A stretch of 64,000 bases of DNA from the NCBI GenBank assembly GCA_030248065.1, contig JASAMV010006370.1, positions 1 through 64,000 on the forward strand, in the 5' to 3' direction. Source of the stretch: Rhynchonema sp. JSB1_4 (Eukaryota > Nematoda > Chromadorea > Monhysterida > Xyalidae). Below, in pieces: positions 12,101 through 20,529 of this stretch (within the stretch, counting starts at the first letter, position 1; each line of letters starts with the position of its first letter). The translations under genes were made by a program, and so were the position numbers. The notes below the pieces were generated by a model that worked only from the letters and a program-made list of their open reading frames with translations, searched no databases and was not told the origin of the DNA.

Positions 12101-14027
12101 GAATAATTGAATGGTGCACGGAGTTACCGCATGTCTGGCAACGAAGTTGGTGCCTTTCTTCAGATCTTGGTTCTTTCTTGCCCGCCCCTGTCCATATGAA
12201 AGCCAAGGTCAATATATGGAATGCATAGTATAGCATACATAGTACTAATCCCATTGTCATGATGATGAATCTATGGATCGGTAGGTTGTATCAACATTGG
12301 GGGCATTTATGATGTCGTGCCGCGGTGTGTATGACCACGGACAACGCCACGAAAACCCCAATTCTTGCCTCAGGGATGCGTTAGATTAGGTAAAAGAAAC
12401 ACAATCGTGGTCCTCTTGCCCGGCCCTAGCGATTAAAAGGGACATCCAACATCTGGAAGAATCTCTGACTCTTTTCATCGTTATACTTTTTAGATCGAAC
12501 GGCATGCCAAACCAAACGAGCGAGCGACTCATTTTTATTATTTTCTCGTTTCCGCTTTCAAAAGCGCGGGCCAAATGCAGCGCCATACGCACCTGCAGCT
12601 TGTGTCAACATTAATATTGGCCGCACATTCATGCACGCACTATACACACGAAAAAAATATCAATACTGAAAAAAGATAAAAACTAGATGAATACTTTATA
12701 CTTTTCAAATAACGATTACCGCGTCCGGTCCCGGTTCCATGGCCGCTCCTATTGAAACAGGTCGCGAGCGGCTGCGCAATTGCGATAATTGCGGTTTTGT
12801 GAAGCACAAAGACCACCAGAAACATTCTGTTGCGTCGCCGCTTTTATACAAGGAACGCAAGGAGCGCGCTTTCAATCACCGAACCGAAACGAAATTTAAA
12901 TGATTTACATATTTAGGCAGTTTTTTCGCAATTTGTGATAAGAAAGTTATTTTTCCGTCTCTGAGCACTAAATGTGCATGAATATTTGCTTAGTTACCAG
13001 AGGTAAAGGATGGCAAGGTAATGATTGACAACAAACGTATCCTATTGGCAATGTCCATAAGGCTTTATTTGCTCCACAAAACGATCTGCGTGCGAGCACT
13101 TATTTGAACTGCATCCGAATTGGCGCATTCCCAAAATGTAGCAAGCAGTCAGTGCCGCTTAATCAAACTCGGTGTTTGCGATACCGTCGAATGACGCCCA
13201 AGGGACGTGTTGCAATTTGTGCGTTTCGGTCCCCAATTCGGTCGGCCTTCGCAATTGCACATTTATATCCAATTTTGTCTGCTTGCACACAAAGCTTGTT
13301 GCTGCTCCACTGCTCCTCTTATTCATCGTCAAACTATGGTTAGGCCATGGACTTTCTTGGATGCCAGTCAGCCGACGCAAGCAGAAGCCAGATCTTCGAC
13401 ACAATCCGTACTCAAAAAGTGCATTTGTTTGGGTGTCTCAATCAGTGGTGTTTTCGCAAGCAATTCTCAAAGTTGTTTTTAGATTTTCAAGGTCTTTGCA
13501 AGTTATCAAGGAAAATTGAGTAACCAGCGTTTCTTTCTAGTATGTTATTCGGTGTGGATAGGCGCCTATTGCGGTTTTAGGGGTTAATCGGGTGATTTTG
13601 AAACTTTAAAAAAGTGATTTGGCATCTTGTCATCTCATCATCTCAAACCACAGTCTGGCTTTAACAGAAGAATCTTCTCTGGAAATGTGCGAGTGTCTCG
13701 CCCCGGAATGAATAATAAACATCCCACGACAGGACATTTACGCCCATATGGATCTTCACACACACTTTACGATTGTGTTGTTCAAAGGCGTGACTTTGGG
13801 GTGTTAAAACAATTCTGTGACCATCATTTAAGCCTTCAAGTGTGGTGCACATTTTTGCATTTTCTGCCAAAACCAAAACATGATGTGCGAACTGTGCTAT
13901 AGACTTTGTTGTGAATGCTATGCGAATGCGTAAGAATGTAATCACTTAACGGGTTTGCATCTAACTCTTACAAGAGCAAAGTAACCAGAAAGAGTGTTGT
14001 GAGTGTCTCCGCTTTCTCTGTTACGTG
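9173..14027. other. Intergenic stretch, no recognisable gene
   Basis: Frames here are short, overlap on both strands and match nothing I know. Traces such as a degenerate coding-like stretch near 9620-9900, another on the minus strand near 10080-10200 (interrupted by stops), a Gln/Pro-rich frame near 11900-12090 and a 94-aa minus-strand frame ending at 13661 may be decayed mobile-element or exon remnants. I could not tie any to a family. The Polinton begins directly at the right edge. Confidence 0.5.
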
Positions 14028-14193
14028 AGTAGTATGTCCTGATTATTTTGACCAAAAATGGTCAGATTAGTCAGGACAGTGTTTTGTTTGATTATGAAGT
14101 AGCCTGATTGATCAAGGTGGAGCGGGGTGAGTAAAAATGGTCAGGACAGTGTTTTGGTTGACAAGGTGGAGCGGCGCGCGCGCGCAGCAGCAG
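14028..14193 (+). repeat. Polinton left terminal inverted repeat
   Basis: Matches the reverse complement of 37894-38059 at 165 of 166 positions; the single difference is in the second cagga-c-(a/g)-tgttttgg motif. Starts with AG as is usual for Polintons. Contains two internal copies of a tcaggacagtgtttt motif and ends in a (GC)n tract followed by CAGCAGCAG. Possible terminal-protein priming and integrase-binding site by analogy with the family. Confidence 0.95.
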
Positions 14194-14263
14194 GAAGGGC
14201 GGCACCATTTGTGTGAAACATCACACTCGGAATGCCTGGTTTATCAAGGGGGGGACAACGAGC

Positions 14264-14713
14264 TCACATTGCCAATTTTAAATATTGAGTAACAGGTTGT
14301 TTTTCTCTGGTAATGTTGAGCGGCTCCGATCCGAAAAGCACAACACTCAACCATCTCAATTCTTCGCCGTTGCACTGCAAATAATGTTTTCTAAAGCAAG
14401 GCACACACAGACTGCTGTCGCCCTGCCCTGCGCAGCGAGGTTTTGGGTGCATGTGTGTGCCTGTGCACAGCGCACACTTGGTACCCGACTTTGTGCACAA
14501 ATTCCACAGATAAGAGTAACATGATGCGCAAAGCAATGAATCAAAAGGTTCGCCACTGCACGCGTGTGCTGCGTGCATGGGCGATAAAGTGAAACAGAAA
14601 GCACACAGTTTTGCTTGATAATGTGAATGTGCTTGTTCAATCAGGCACGTCAGACGTTGCGGTTTTCGAATATAGAATTTCGACGTTCGTGCGGGTGGGT
14701 GACACTTGTCCAT
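14264..14713 (-). CDS. Small Cys-rich protein with four CXXC pairs
   Basis: Last gene of the minus-strand block, 149 aa, starting at ATG 14713, 15 bp after the protease stop. Function unknown. It has four CXXC pairs (CAFC, CASC, CALC, CVPC) spaced as two treble-clef-like halves, with the phrase SLLCASC and a Trp near the end. The same pattern (xLCxxC, SLLCxxC, CxxC, xCxxC, W) recurs in the right-arm proteins at 36881-37333 and 37400-37834, so this is a paralogue placed on the opposite arm and strand. Expected to bind two zinc ions. Comparable small CXXC proteins occur as accessory proteins in small DNA viruses, where some bind host regulators; that role is only an analogy here. Confidence 0.75.
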   Translation of the reverse strand: MDKCHPPARTSKFYIRKPQRLTCLIEQAHSHYQAKLCAFCFTLSPMHAAHACSGEPFDSLLCASCYSYLWNLCTKSGTKCALCTGTHMHPKPRCAGQGDSSLCVPCFRKHYLQCNGEELRWLSVVLFGSEPLNITREKQPVTQYLKLAM

Positions 14714-14728
14714 TTTGGAAGTTTTTTT

Positions 14729-15142
14729 TTATTTCACAAATTTCACGACAACATCATCATTCAGTGACAAATCATCAGAGTACAAATGATGCATAACGAA
14801 ACTGGGTGACAAATTGGAAACATAAACATGGTACAAAAAATACAAACAATGTTGTCCGCATGTGTTACGTTGATGTGACTGTACTGGTTTCGTATTCCAC
14901 TTACTGGCATGTAATTGTTTATACATAGGTGCTCTACCAAAGCTATCAAACAAATATCGTCCCTGTTTTGTTGAGATCAGCACGACCCAATGTGTGCCTT
15001 GGTTTTCTTTTGTGTCCGTGTTTGCGATGACTGAAAATCCGCGTTTCAGCTTGGGTATAAGGTCACGCGGTGTGATGGCCAGAATTCGCTGGCGCAACTT
15101 TGGGTGTTTTTTGATGAATTTCAAGAGTTGTGCTCGATTCAT
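14729..15142 (-). CDS. PRO: Polinton maturation protease (adenain-like cysteine protease)
   Basis: Cleaves virion proteins during particle maturation in the adenovirus-like pathway. 137 aa, start at ATG 15142, which overlaps the capsid-protein stop as ATGA. Catalytic residues fit the adenain triad and oxyanion Gln: His51 in GTHWVVL, Asp66 in LFDSFG, Gln88 in PVQSH and Cys95 in NTCGQHCLYF. The Gln-to-Cys spacing of seven equals that of adenain. The acid is Asp rather than the adenovirus Glu, which is usual in Polinton proteases. Short but complete compared with about 200 aa for adenain. Presence of all catalytic positions suggests an active enzyme. Confidence 0.92.
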   Translation of the reverse strand: MNRAQLLKFIKKHPKLRQRILAITPRDLIPKLKRGFSVIANTDTKENQGTHWVVLISTKQGRYLFDSFGRAPMYKQLHASKWNTKPVQSHQRNTCGQHCLYFLYHVYVSNLSPSFVMHHLYSDDLSLNDDVVVKFVK

Positions 15143-16443
15143 ATTTCCGGTTGAAAGAGAACGTTGCGTTCTTGGTTGATCATCATTTCACATTGAATTT
15201 CGGCCAGAACCAATGCACGCAAAGCTATAGTGGTGTTCTTTGAGAATCGGATCGAAATTGCACAATCCGAGTAACGTGTCAGTTCCCACACTGGTAACTG
15301 CGACTGGCCCAAATCTATAAGATGCAAACAAAGATTGTTCTTGAAACTTTTATAATTCAAATCGCCCCAGGCTTCATTGTCAAGACATAAACTTTTGATC
15401 AGTCTGACAAATTGCAATCCGTATTTATCGTCGTCAAAATTTGCGGGTGTGCTTTCGGCTTCAAAAGGGAAAACCTCTGATCCAACTCTGACTGACACAC
15501 AACTGACGTCAAAATTCGGAAACACGAATCTACTTTTGCTGTTGAGCCCACGAAAAACTTCATCGTTCACCAAAGCCACCACAATCCGGCTGGGTTGTGG
15601 TCCTCGAAATATTGTGTTGTTCGGTGATTCGCTGACACCTTTTGGCACCAAAATTGATCTCAGCAAAACTTTGTTCATCGGAAATACCATAGGTCGTGTG
15701 CGTAACTTTGACTCTACAGATAGATTGAAAGAGTCAAGACAAAGATGTTTTTCAACAAATAAACTGGCCGCCACGATTTCAAGCGCATAGTTGTTTTGAG
15801 TGTTTGGGTCGTATGTTATGGTGTTAAACGCATCTGAGTTTGGCCACAGTTCAATCTTGAGGGACACAAACGGGGGCAAACGTTTCCCCAAATTGAAAAT
15901 ACCCCCGACGTTGAGCCTGGCTATAAATTCTCTTGTTTTGCTGTTTTTGAAAACTGCTTTCTGACCGGCGTACGCGAGCCCTGTTTTCGTGTCAAAATTG
16001 GAATCATTGTCCACAATAAATCCAGCTGCTTTCAGCACGCCGTCTTTGAAACTCAGGTCATTGTTGAGCACTGTCGTCAAGTATGCCATATAGGCTAGGT
16101 CTTGGTGGTTCTCCACGAGAGTGCCGTTCAGACTAACTTTCATTTGACCAAACGCGCACAGCCCGACATAGTTCACGCAACTGACTTCGTCAGCGTCAAC
16201 CAGCGCTGTGTTCGGTTTCTTCACAAGTTTCAAGTGGGTGCGCAAATAAATCTGGTCCGTGTTGATCCACATATTTGTTCCGGCAACATTGAACTCAATG
16301 CTTGAGTTCTTTGATATGGAATTAGTTGGGTTTATTTCTTGCAAAAAAGTGCGCTGAATGGCCACCTGGCTGGATAGAGTGCGGAACACATCCAAACACT
16401 CCGGCACACTACCTTCGGCGCCGATACCGACGTCGTCCGGCAT
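15139..16443 (-). CDS. MCP: Major capsid protein, double jelly-roll
   Basis: Main shell protein of the predicted icosahedral particle. 434 aa from ATG 16443; an in-frame TTG at 16461 is less likely in a eukaryote. The N-terminal part has the family's phrase of the type SIEFNVAGTN-YLRTHLKL (strands of the first jelly-roll), and a long second half fits the second jelly-roll. It resembles the nematode Polinton capsid family to which C. elegans F54H12.2-type proteins belong. The first 35 bp overlap the end of a tiny Arg-rich gene in another frame (16409-16552), and the stop overlaps the protease start. Together with the ATPase, penton protein and protease it completes the morphogenesis module. 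Confidence 0.88.
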   Translation of the reverse strand: MPDDVGIGAEGSVPECLDVFRTLSSQVAIQRTFLQEINPTNSISKNSSIEFNVAGTNMWINTDQIYLRTHLKLVKKPNTALVDADEVSCVNYVGLCAFGQMKVSLNGTLVENHQDLAYMAYLTTVLNNDLSFKDGVLKAAGFIVDNDSNFDTKTGLAYAGQKAVFKNSKTREFIARLNVGGIFNLGKRLPPFVSLKIELWPNSDAFNTITYDPNTQNNYALEIVAASLFVEKHLCLDSFNLSVESKLRTRPMVFPMNKVLLRSILVPKGVSESPNNTIFRGPQPSRIVVALVNDEVFRGLNSKSRFVFPNFDVSCVSVRVGSEVFPFEAESTPANFDDDKYGLQFVRLIKSLCLDNEAWGDLNYKSFKNNLCLHLIDLGQSQLPVWELTRYSDCAISIRFSKNTTIALRALVLAEIQCEMMINQERNVLFQPEI

Positions 16444-16552
16444 ATTTTCTGAACTTTCCAATAAAAGGTGTGAAACCGAAAGCTTTACGACGTTTGCCTC
16501 TACCTGTTTGTTTTCTGCGACGTTTCACTTGACGGCGGCGGCGTTTAGGCAT
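16409..16552 (-). CDS. Arg/Lys-rich 47-aa core-like protein overlapping the capsid gene start
   Basis: Starts MPKRRRRQVKRRRK and ends in an RRRYRRRR tail; about half of its residues are Arg or Lys. The start codon shares an A with the stop of the upstream 58-aa gene (TAATG, 16554-16550). Its last 35 bp are also read as the start of the capsid protein in another frame. A protein this basic should bind DNA; adenoviruses and related small viruses pack their genome with comparable peptides (mu/pX), so a genome-condensing role is likely but inferred. Too short for ordinary gene callers. The tight stop-start coupling and intact frame support it being real. Confidence 0.75.
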   Translation of the reverse strand: MPKRRRRQVKRRRKQTGRGKRRKAFGFTPFIGKFRKYAGRRRYRRRR

Positions 16553-16728
16553 TACGATAGAACATCGCGTCTGCGTTTGGTGGAACGTTTCGGCTTGACT
16601 TGTTTGAGGCCGAATTTAGCTGCCTTTAATGCATATGGAAAAGTTGTGCTCAAAAATCCTCTCAAAAATCCGCTACCAAATCCACGTCCGCGCTGATAGC
16701 GCCTTCCGCTATAATATGAACGGGGCAT
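16552..16728 (-). CDS. Small basic protein with a hydrophobic middle (58 aa)
   Basis: Starts MPRSYYSGRRYQRGRG, has a hydrophobic or amphipathic centre (GSGFLRGFLSTTFPYAL) and a basic tail (KPKRSTKRRR). Its ATG at 16728 directly follows the penton-gene TAA (TAAATG), and its own stop overlaps the next start (TAATG). The make-up of basic ends around a membrane-active-looking segment recalls virion peptides of the adenovirus pX/pVI kind found in adenovirus-like and adintovirus-like elements, but similarity is by composition only. Missed by a simple length cut-off. Confidence 0.65.
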   Translation of the reverse strand: MPRSYYSGRRYQRGRGFGSGFLRGFLSTTFPYALKAAKFGLKQVKPKRSTKRRRDVLS

Positions 16729-17682
16729 TTAGTGCAAAAGCGGCTGTTTCCTGAACTCAAGCACCAGAATCGTGTCGGGAATGGAAAGTTGAACAGGATC
16801 ACCGGATGTTGTAAGCACTTTAATGGCTATTGTATCAAAATTATGTTTGAGTACTGGAACAAACAAAGGGTTCTCAAACTGAACCGTACATCGTTCGCCA
16901 TATCTGGTATTGCTTTTGAGTGAGACAATGCGTAAAAGTGGTGCGAACGAGTCCGAAACCATGCTTTCCTCAACCAAATCCGTATAGATCATGAGGGACG
17001 TTACGCCACCAGATAGGTCTGGATAATGGCGAGCCGTTGATGTGTTGCTTAGCTGTGATTCTGTGAAACCAAGTGCATACTGTATGCTTGGTGCCATGTG
17101 CACCCCAATAACATTTCGATCAAACTCAATGTGAACTTTGTGGTCTTTTTGTGCAAAATTCAGTCTGGGTCTTTGCGGTCGTGGTGGTTTTGGTGCGGGC
17201 GGCGTCGGCGGTGGTGGCGTCGGCGGTTTGGGTGGCGTCGGCGGTTTGGGTGGCGTTGGTTTGGGTGGCGTTGGTTTGGGTGGCGTTGGTTTGGGGACCG
17301 GTTTTTTGGCTGTTGACTTTCTTCGCGGTGGTTCACGTTTTGTTGCCCGAGGATGGCGAACGTGAAACATCACACCCACATCTTCGTCTGGCGGCACCAA
17401 ACTTGCCTGTGTTGCATTTATTGTGGCCAAAAGCTCAGAAATTGTGTCATAGTGAGCTAAAGGCAAGGTTTTGCGCCACAAATAATGCTTTGTGCGAATC
17501 AACAGATCGCCACCAACGTTTGGCCATGAGCGTGAGAACGAGATTTCCTTAAGTCCACATTCCCAACGCCCTGATAACTGAATTGGTCGTGGTAAAGCAA
17601 TTTGAAAATCAGAATGGCTTTCGGTTGGGTTTGTGAATGAATTCGAGACCAGCGTAACGTGAAAAGATTCCATCTCTGTCAT
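16729..17682 (-). CDS. Minor capsid (penton-like) protein with a proline-rich insert
   Basis: Predicted single jelly-roll vertex protein. 317 aa from ATG 17682 (58 bp after the integrase stop); an upstream in-frame extension to 17805 would overlap the integrase and lacks an ATG. The N-terminus (SFHVTLVSNS, then PIQLSGRWECGLKEISF) matches the Polinton penton signature: N-terminal strand, then an aromatic-Glu-Val/Cys-Gly-Leu strand. Residues about 118-173 are a KPTPPKPTPP-type proline-rich block encoded by a DNA repeat of GGTGGCGTTGGTTTG units (about 17175-17300), inserted between the two halves of the fold. The fold resumes afterwards with HIEFDRNVIGVHM. The insert could form a stalk or a surface loop. 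Confidence 0.85.
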   Translation of the reverse strand: MTEMESFHVTLVSNSFTNPTESHSDFQIALPRPIQLSGRWECGLKEISFSRSWPNVGGDLLIRTKHYLWRKTLPLAHYDTISELLATINATQASLVPPDEDVGVMFHVRHPRATKREPPRRKSTAKKPVPKPTPPKPTPPKPTPPKPPTPPKPPTPPPPTPPAPKPPRPQRPRLNFAQKDHKVHIEFDRNVIGVHMAPSIQYALGFTESQLSNTSTARHYPDLSGGVTSLMIYTDLVEESMVSDSFAPLLRIVSLKSNTRYGERCTVQFENPLFVPVLKHNFDTIAIKVLTTSGDPVQLSIPDTILVLEFRKQPLLH

Positions 17683-17740
17683 GAAACGAATCAGTGAAAG
17701 AGCAAATAGACCAATTAGGGGACTGCTTTTCAAAAATAGT

Positions 17741-18667
17741 TTACTCAGTGGTGCGAGACAGTTCCGTACCGTACCATCGGCCGAGCAAAGTTTCTCCTGT
17801 ACCATCCTTTAATTCAAATAAAGGTGGCTCATGGCGCACAACCTTGGATATTTCAAAAATTTCTTCTGTAAAATTTGGTGTGAACCCACGCTGAAAAGCA
17901 CCCTGCTCTTTCTCAATCCGTACTTTGTCACCGACTTTGAGTTTTGCTGGTTTTGCTTGCTTTTTGCTGCTCTTTCGTTCTTTGAGTACGTCAAGTTCGT
18001 TGGTTTCGTTAATGGTTGCTGGAACACGACGCAAAATACGATGGTATGAGTTGTTGAGACCACTGCAAAGCGACTGTAAAGCATCTATGTACCTGAACGT
18101 GTTTTCATGGGTTAGGTACGAGTAAATGCGATTTTTCAAGTCTTTGATCCTCCGCTCCACAACACTGGCGTGAAATTTACTGCTGCGTAACACCACGTGT
18201 TGAATTCCACGATCTTGGAGCAGCTTTTCAACAGAACCGTAAAACTCGGTTGAGGCATCTGAAAAAACATATTGGACTGTCTGTCGTGTTTGATCAAGAA
18301 TGCGTTTGAGAGCTGGTGCAATTGTGTCCGGTTTCTTGTTCACAAGTGGCTGTACCCACAGGTACCGACTGAACACACAAATAACGCACAAAATATATTT
18401 GATACCGTCGTTCCATTCAGCCAGTTTTTGCATGTGCGCGGTGTCAACCTGCAACGTATGGTCAATGCCAAAGGCAAAAGTTTTTGTTCGTTTGAATTTG
18501 CGCCGTACAGGACGATGTAATGTGTATACTCTTTGTTTTTCGAGAAAATCGCGCACGTTCTTCAGTTTAATATTTGGATAAATTTCACGTGCCGCGCGCA
18601 ACAAAGCTGCCTGGCCAGCAAAGCGTGTTGGGCCCGAATAGTAAAGTTTCTTCAAAGTTTCCTCCAT
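17741..18667 (-). CDS. INT: Polinton integrase (RVE family, DDE)
   Basis: Joins the linear element DNA to the host chromosome. 308 aa from ATG 18667. Catalytic residues: Asp75 (LQVDTAHM), Asp137 (FSDASTEF) and Glu171 (VVERRIKDLK), a D,D,E spacing near the retroviral 35. The N-terminal 60 residues hold a helical DNA-binding region. The C-terminus has a KVGDKVRI beta-barrel start and an LLGRWYGTEL chromo-like end, typical of Polinton integrases. The start codon overlaps the stop of the preceding gene (TAATG). The usual Gly after the second Asp is Ser here, which does not affect a catalytic residue. Confidence 0.93.
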   Translation of the reverse strand: MEETLKKLYYSGPTRFAGQAALLRAAREIYPNIKLKNVRDFLEKQRVYTLHRPVRRKFKRTKTFAFGIDHTLQVDTAHMQKLAEWNDGIKYILCVICVFSRYLWVQPLVNKKPDTIAPALKRILDQTRQTVQYVFSDASTEFYGSVEKLLQDRGIQHVVLRSSKFHASVVERRIKDLKNRIYSYLTHENTFRYIDALQSLCSGLNNSYHRILRRVPATINETNELDVLKERKSSKKQAKPAKLKVGDKVRIEKEQGAFQRGFTPNFTEEIFEISKVVRHEPPLFELKDGTGETLLGRWYGTELSRTTE

Positions 18668-19272
18668 TAGTCTTGCTCCTCGTATCGTTTCGTGCGTGCT
18701 TTGCGATGACGGGTTTTGGGCGTCCTGGGCGTCACTGGTGCGGGTGCTTCCTGGCGCACTGGTGTTTTCAACAAATTTGGGTTGAGCACAAGGTGCTCGG
18801 GCGCATTGAGTTCCTCCAGCTGATTAAGAACAAAGCCGGTGCCTGTTGGCTGTTTTGAGTGCCGCTGCTGTCCTGTGACTATGTGCCGATAAATGTCCCA
18901 GCGGTTCGTGTTTGGCACTGGCTTGCCGTGCACAATCAAACGGTCTTGGTCGTCAAATAAGTGTCCAACATAAGATTGTATTTGTTGAGCTGCTTTCTGT
19001 CCTCGTTTTGTGGGCAATAAATGATAACTGAGTTTATCGTCGACTTTTTTTGTTCGCTCGGCTTCAAGCAACGGTGCACGATAAGTTTTATTAGATTCAG
19101 ACAAGTCAACATGTTTGGCCAGTACCTCATTGTACAATTTCAGTTTTTCGTCTGCCGGCTTGCCGGATCTCAGAATATTTTCCATTAAAAAATCGAGTTT
19201 GTTGAGCACAGGTGCGGCCGGTGATGGGCCCAAACTGTGCGGGTAAATGTACCAACGGTGCACATCACTCAT
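18667..19272 (-). CDS. Conserved Polinton protein of unknown function (201 aa)
   Basis: 201 aa from ATG 19272. A mid-N-terminal helix pair reads LDFLMENIL and EKLKLYNEVLAKHV, a pattern I recognise from unnamed proteins of Polintons and related small DNA viruses in the same place of the cluster. The C-terminal third is Pro/Arg/Lys-rich (TPRTPKTRHRKARTKR), suggesting nucleic-acid contact or disorder. It overlaps the upstream gene by 8 bp and the integrase by one base. A virion or morphogenesis role is likely from position only. Confidence 0.7.
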   Translation of the reverse strand: MSDVHRWYIYPHSLGPSPAAPVLNKLDFLMENILRSGKPADEKLKLYNEVLAKHVDLSESNKTYRAPLLEAERTKKVDDKLSYHLLPTKRGQKAAQQIQSYVGHLFDDQDRLIVHGKPVPNTNRWDIYRHIVTGQQRHSKQPTGTGFVLNQLEELNAPEHLVLNPNLLKTPVRQEAPAPVTPRTPKTRHRKARTKRYEEQD

Positions 19273-19585
19273 TATTTAGCAACTGCAAAGCTGGTTGAAT
19301 TATTAGTCTCAAGAATTCCTGTTTGGAACGAGATAAAAGTTTTCTCTTTTTTTCAAAACTTGTTGTTCTGCTTGACAGCACTCGCACTAATTTCCGGAAC
19401 TTTTTCAGTTTTTTAATCGAATTTTTATCAAGCTGCAATGTTTCTGACAAAATGTTGGCGCATATATCGGCAACTGCTTTGAGCTGGTCGTCAGTTGAGT
19501 CCAAAATGGATTTCTTTATTTTCCGACCGCCAGAAACAAGAAACTCAAGAAAAAGCTGATTGCGTTTCAGACGTTTCGTTGGCAT
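19265..19585 (-). CDS. Small basic conserved Polinton protein (106 aa)
   Basis: Starts at ATG 19585, overlapping the ATPase stop as TGATG; the GTG three bases upstream is not a plausible start in a eukaryote. Lys/Arg-rich and helical, with the recognisable sequence order ICANILSETLQL, then a KKLKKFRKLVRVL helix and a KKRKLLSRSKQEFL motif. Proteins with this order (an N-x-L-x(5)-L phrase, a K-rich helix, and a GGFL-like end in other copies) are common in Polintons and adintovirus-like genomes and have no established function. Likely a virion-associated DNA-binding protein, by charge. Confidence 0.72.
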   Translation of the reverse strand: MPTKRLKRNQLFLEFLVSGGRKIKKSILDSTDDQLKAVADICANILSETLQLDKNSIKKLKKFRKLVRVLSSRTTSFEKKRKLLSRSKQEFLRLIIQPALQLLNNE

Positions 19586-20226
19586 CACAGAAATAATAAC
19601 TGTGGGACGTCGGTAATGTTGCCTCTCAGACGATGCCTGTCATCACGTGACACTGATAAATCCACAAAAAGATGTGAATAGTTTGTTTTTGTTGCTTCTT
19701 CGAACGCATGTAAAACTTTGCGGCTATCTTTTAATTGGTTTGAGACTGCGTTAATGCTTGAATAGTCAGCGGGGCTGCGCAAAAAGAACATACCTGACGC
19801 ATTCAAACGCAAAATTCGCATTTGACGGTTGAAAAGTTGCTGTACAACTAGAATGCATGTGCAATCAAAGTGATGTGATTTGCGGATGAACCATTCACTC
19901 GCCTTGTCCAACGAATCCATCTGGTCATCGACGAGCAAAAGTACTGGCTTGTTTTGTGCGTTTTCAATCAATCTGTCGTCCGGCCAACCTTCTACCAGCA
20001 TCACGCGTTTATCTGATAACAGATCCATGTATTGTGATGGTGAACCTTTATATGAAACAAGAATCAGTCCCGGATTTCTGTCAAAGATTATATCCGCTTG
20101 TTGAATAATTTTTTTGCACAGAAAACTTTTGCCGCTATTTGAGCTCCCGTGCACGATCAGACGGCCCGGCGTGCTAATTCTGGGATCAAAAGGTTCACTC
20201 TGAGGTGAGAACAGACATTGTTCCAT
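19585..20226 (-). CDS. ATP: Genome-packaging ATPase (FtsK/HerA-type)
   Basis: Pumps the element DNA into preformed capsids in the Polinton/adenovirus-like scheme. 213 aa from ATG 20226 (a GTG at 20235 is in frame). Walker A is GSSNSGKS at about residues 27-34; Walker B is VLLLVDDQ near residue 97; a later VVQQ-type sensor segment follows. Size and motif order fit the A32-like packaging ATPases. The start overlaps the small membrane-protein gene by 32 bp; the stop overlaps the next gene (TGATG). Confidence 0.92.
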   Translation of the reverse strand: MEQCLFSPQSEPFDPRISTPGRLIVHGSSNSGKSFLCKKIIQQADIIFDRNPGLILVSYKGSPSQYMDLLSDKRVMLVEGWPDDRLIENAQNKPVLLLVDDQMDSLDKASEWFIRKSHHFDCTCILVVQQLFNRQMRILRLNASGMFFLRSPADYSSINAVSNQLKDSRKVLHAFEEATKTNYSHLFVDLSVSRDDRHRLRGNITDVPQLLFL

Positions 20227-20503
20227 TTCGTACACCGACTTCAGTGTTACGGCAAGTGTATTGTGCTAAAGTGTCTCTCACGTATTGAGCGCAACCAACT
20301 GTTGTTGGTTGATTGGTGCCCAGAAATACAACCGTTGTGTTCACAACACGATGTGTGACAGAATGCACGGAATCACAGAAAAAGTTTATATAAGAATCAA
20401 AGATTGTACACTTCTCTTTTCGAAAACTGAGACCAATCAAAACGGCACTAAAACCAAGACCAAGTGCAAAAAATGCAATAAGAGCCAGGCGATATTGTGC
20501 CAT
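20195..20503 (-). CDS. Small predicted membrane protein (102 aa)
   Basis: Starts at ATG 20503 with a hydrophobic N-terminal segment (LALIAFFALGLGFSAVLIGL) that is either a signal anchor or a cleaved signal. A roughly 75-aa domain follows with four Cys and an NTT glycosylation-type site. Not recognised. It lies between the TBP-like gene (26 bp gap) and the ATPase (32 bp overlap), so it belongs to the same transcription block. A virion-membrane or host-membrane role is possible but unproven. Confidence 0.55.
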   Translation of the reverse strand: MAQYRLALIAFFALGLGFSAVLIGLSFRKEKCTIFDSYINFFCDSVHSVTHRVVNTTVVFLGTNQPTTVGCAQYVRDTLAQYTCRNTEVGVRNGTMSVLTSE

Positions 20504-20529
20504 TTTGCACTGGTTACTTTGCGGTGGCG

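Noticed and set aside
11866..12228. Gln/Pro-rich plus-strand frame
   Set aside because: Could be an activation-domain exon, but no splice partners or neighbouring exons with a known domain were found.
16444..16461. Extension of the capsid protein to a TTG start
   Set aside because: TTG is not a plausible start in an animal; the ATG at 16443 fits the overlap style of the block. The same reasoning removed GTG/TTG starts of the ATPase, the polymerase and several right-arm genes.
15377..16696. Plus-strand frames opposite the capsid gene
   Set aside because: Antisense shadows of the capsid and basic-protein genes, with no recognisable motif.
17098..17552. Plus-strand frames rich in Trp, Arg, Gly and Val
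   Set aside because: They are the antisense of the proline-rich repeat in the penton-like gene; low complexity alone keeps these frames open.
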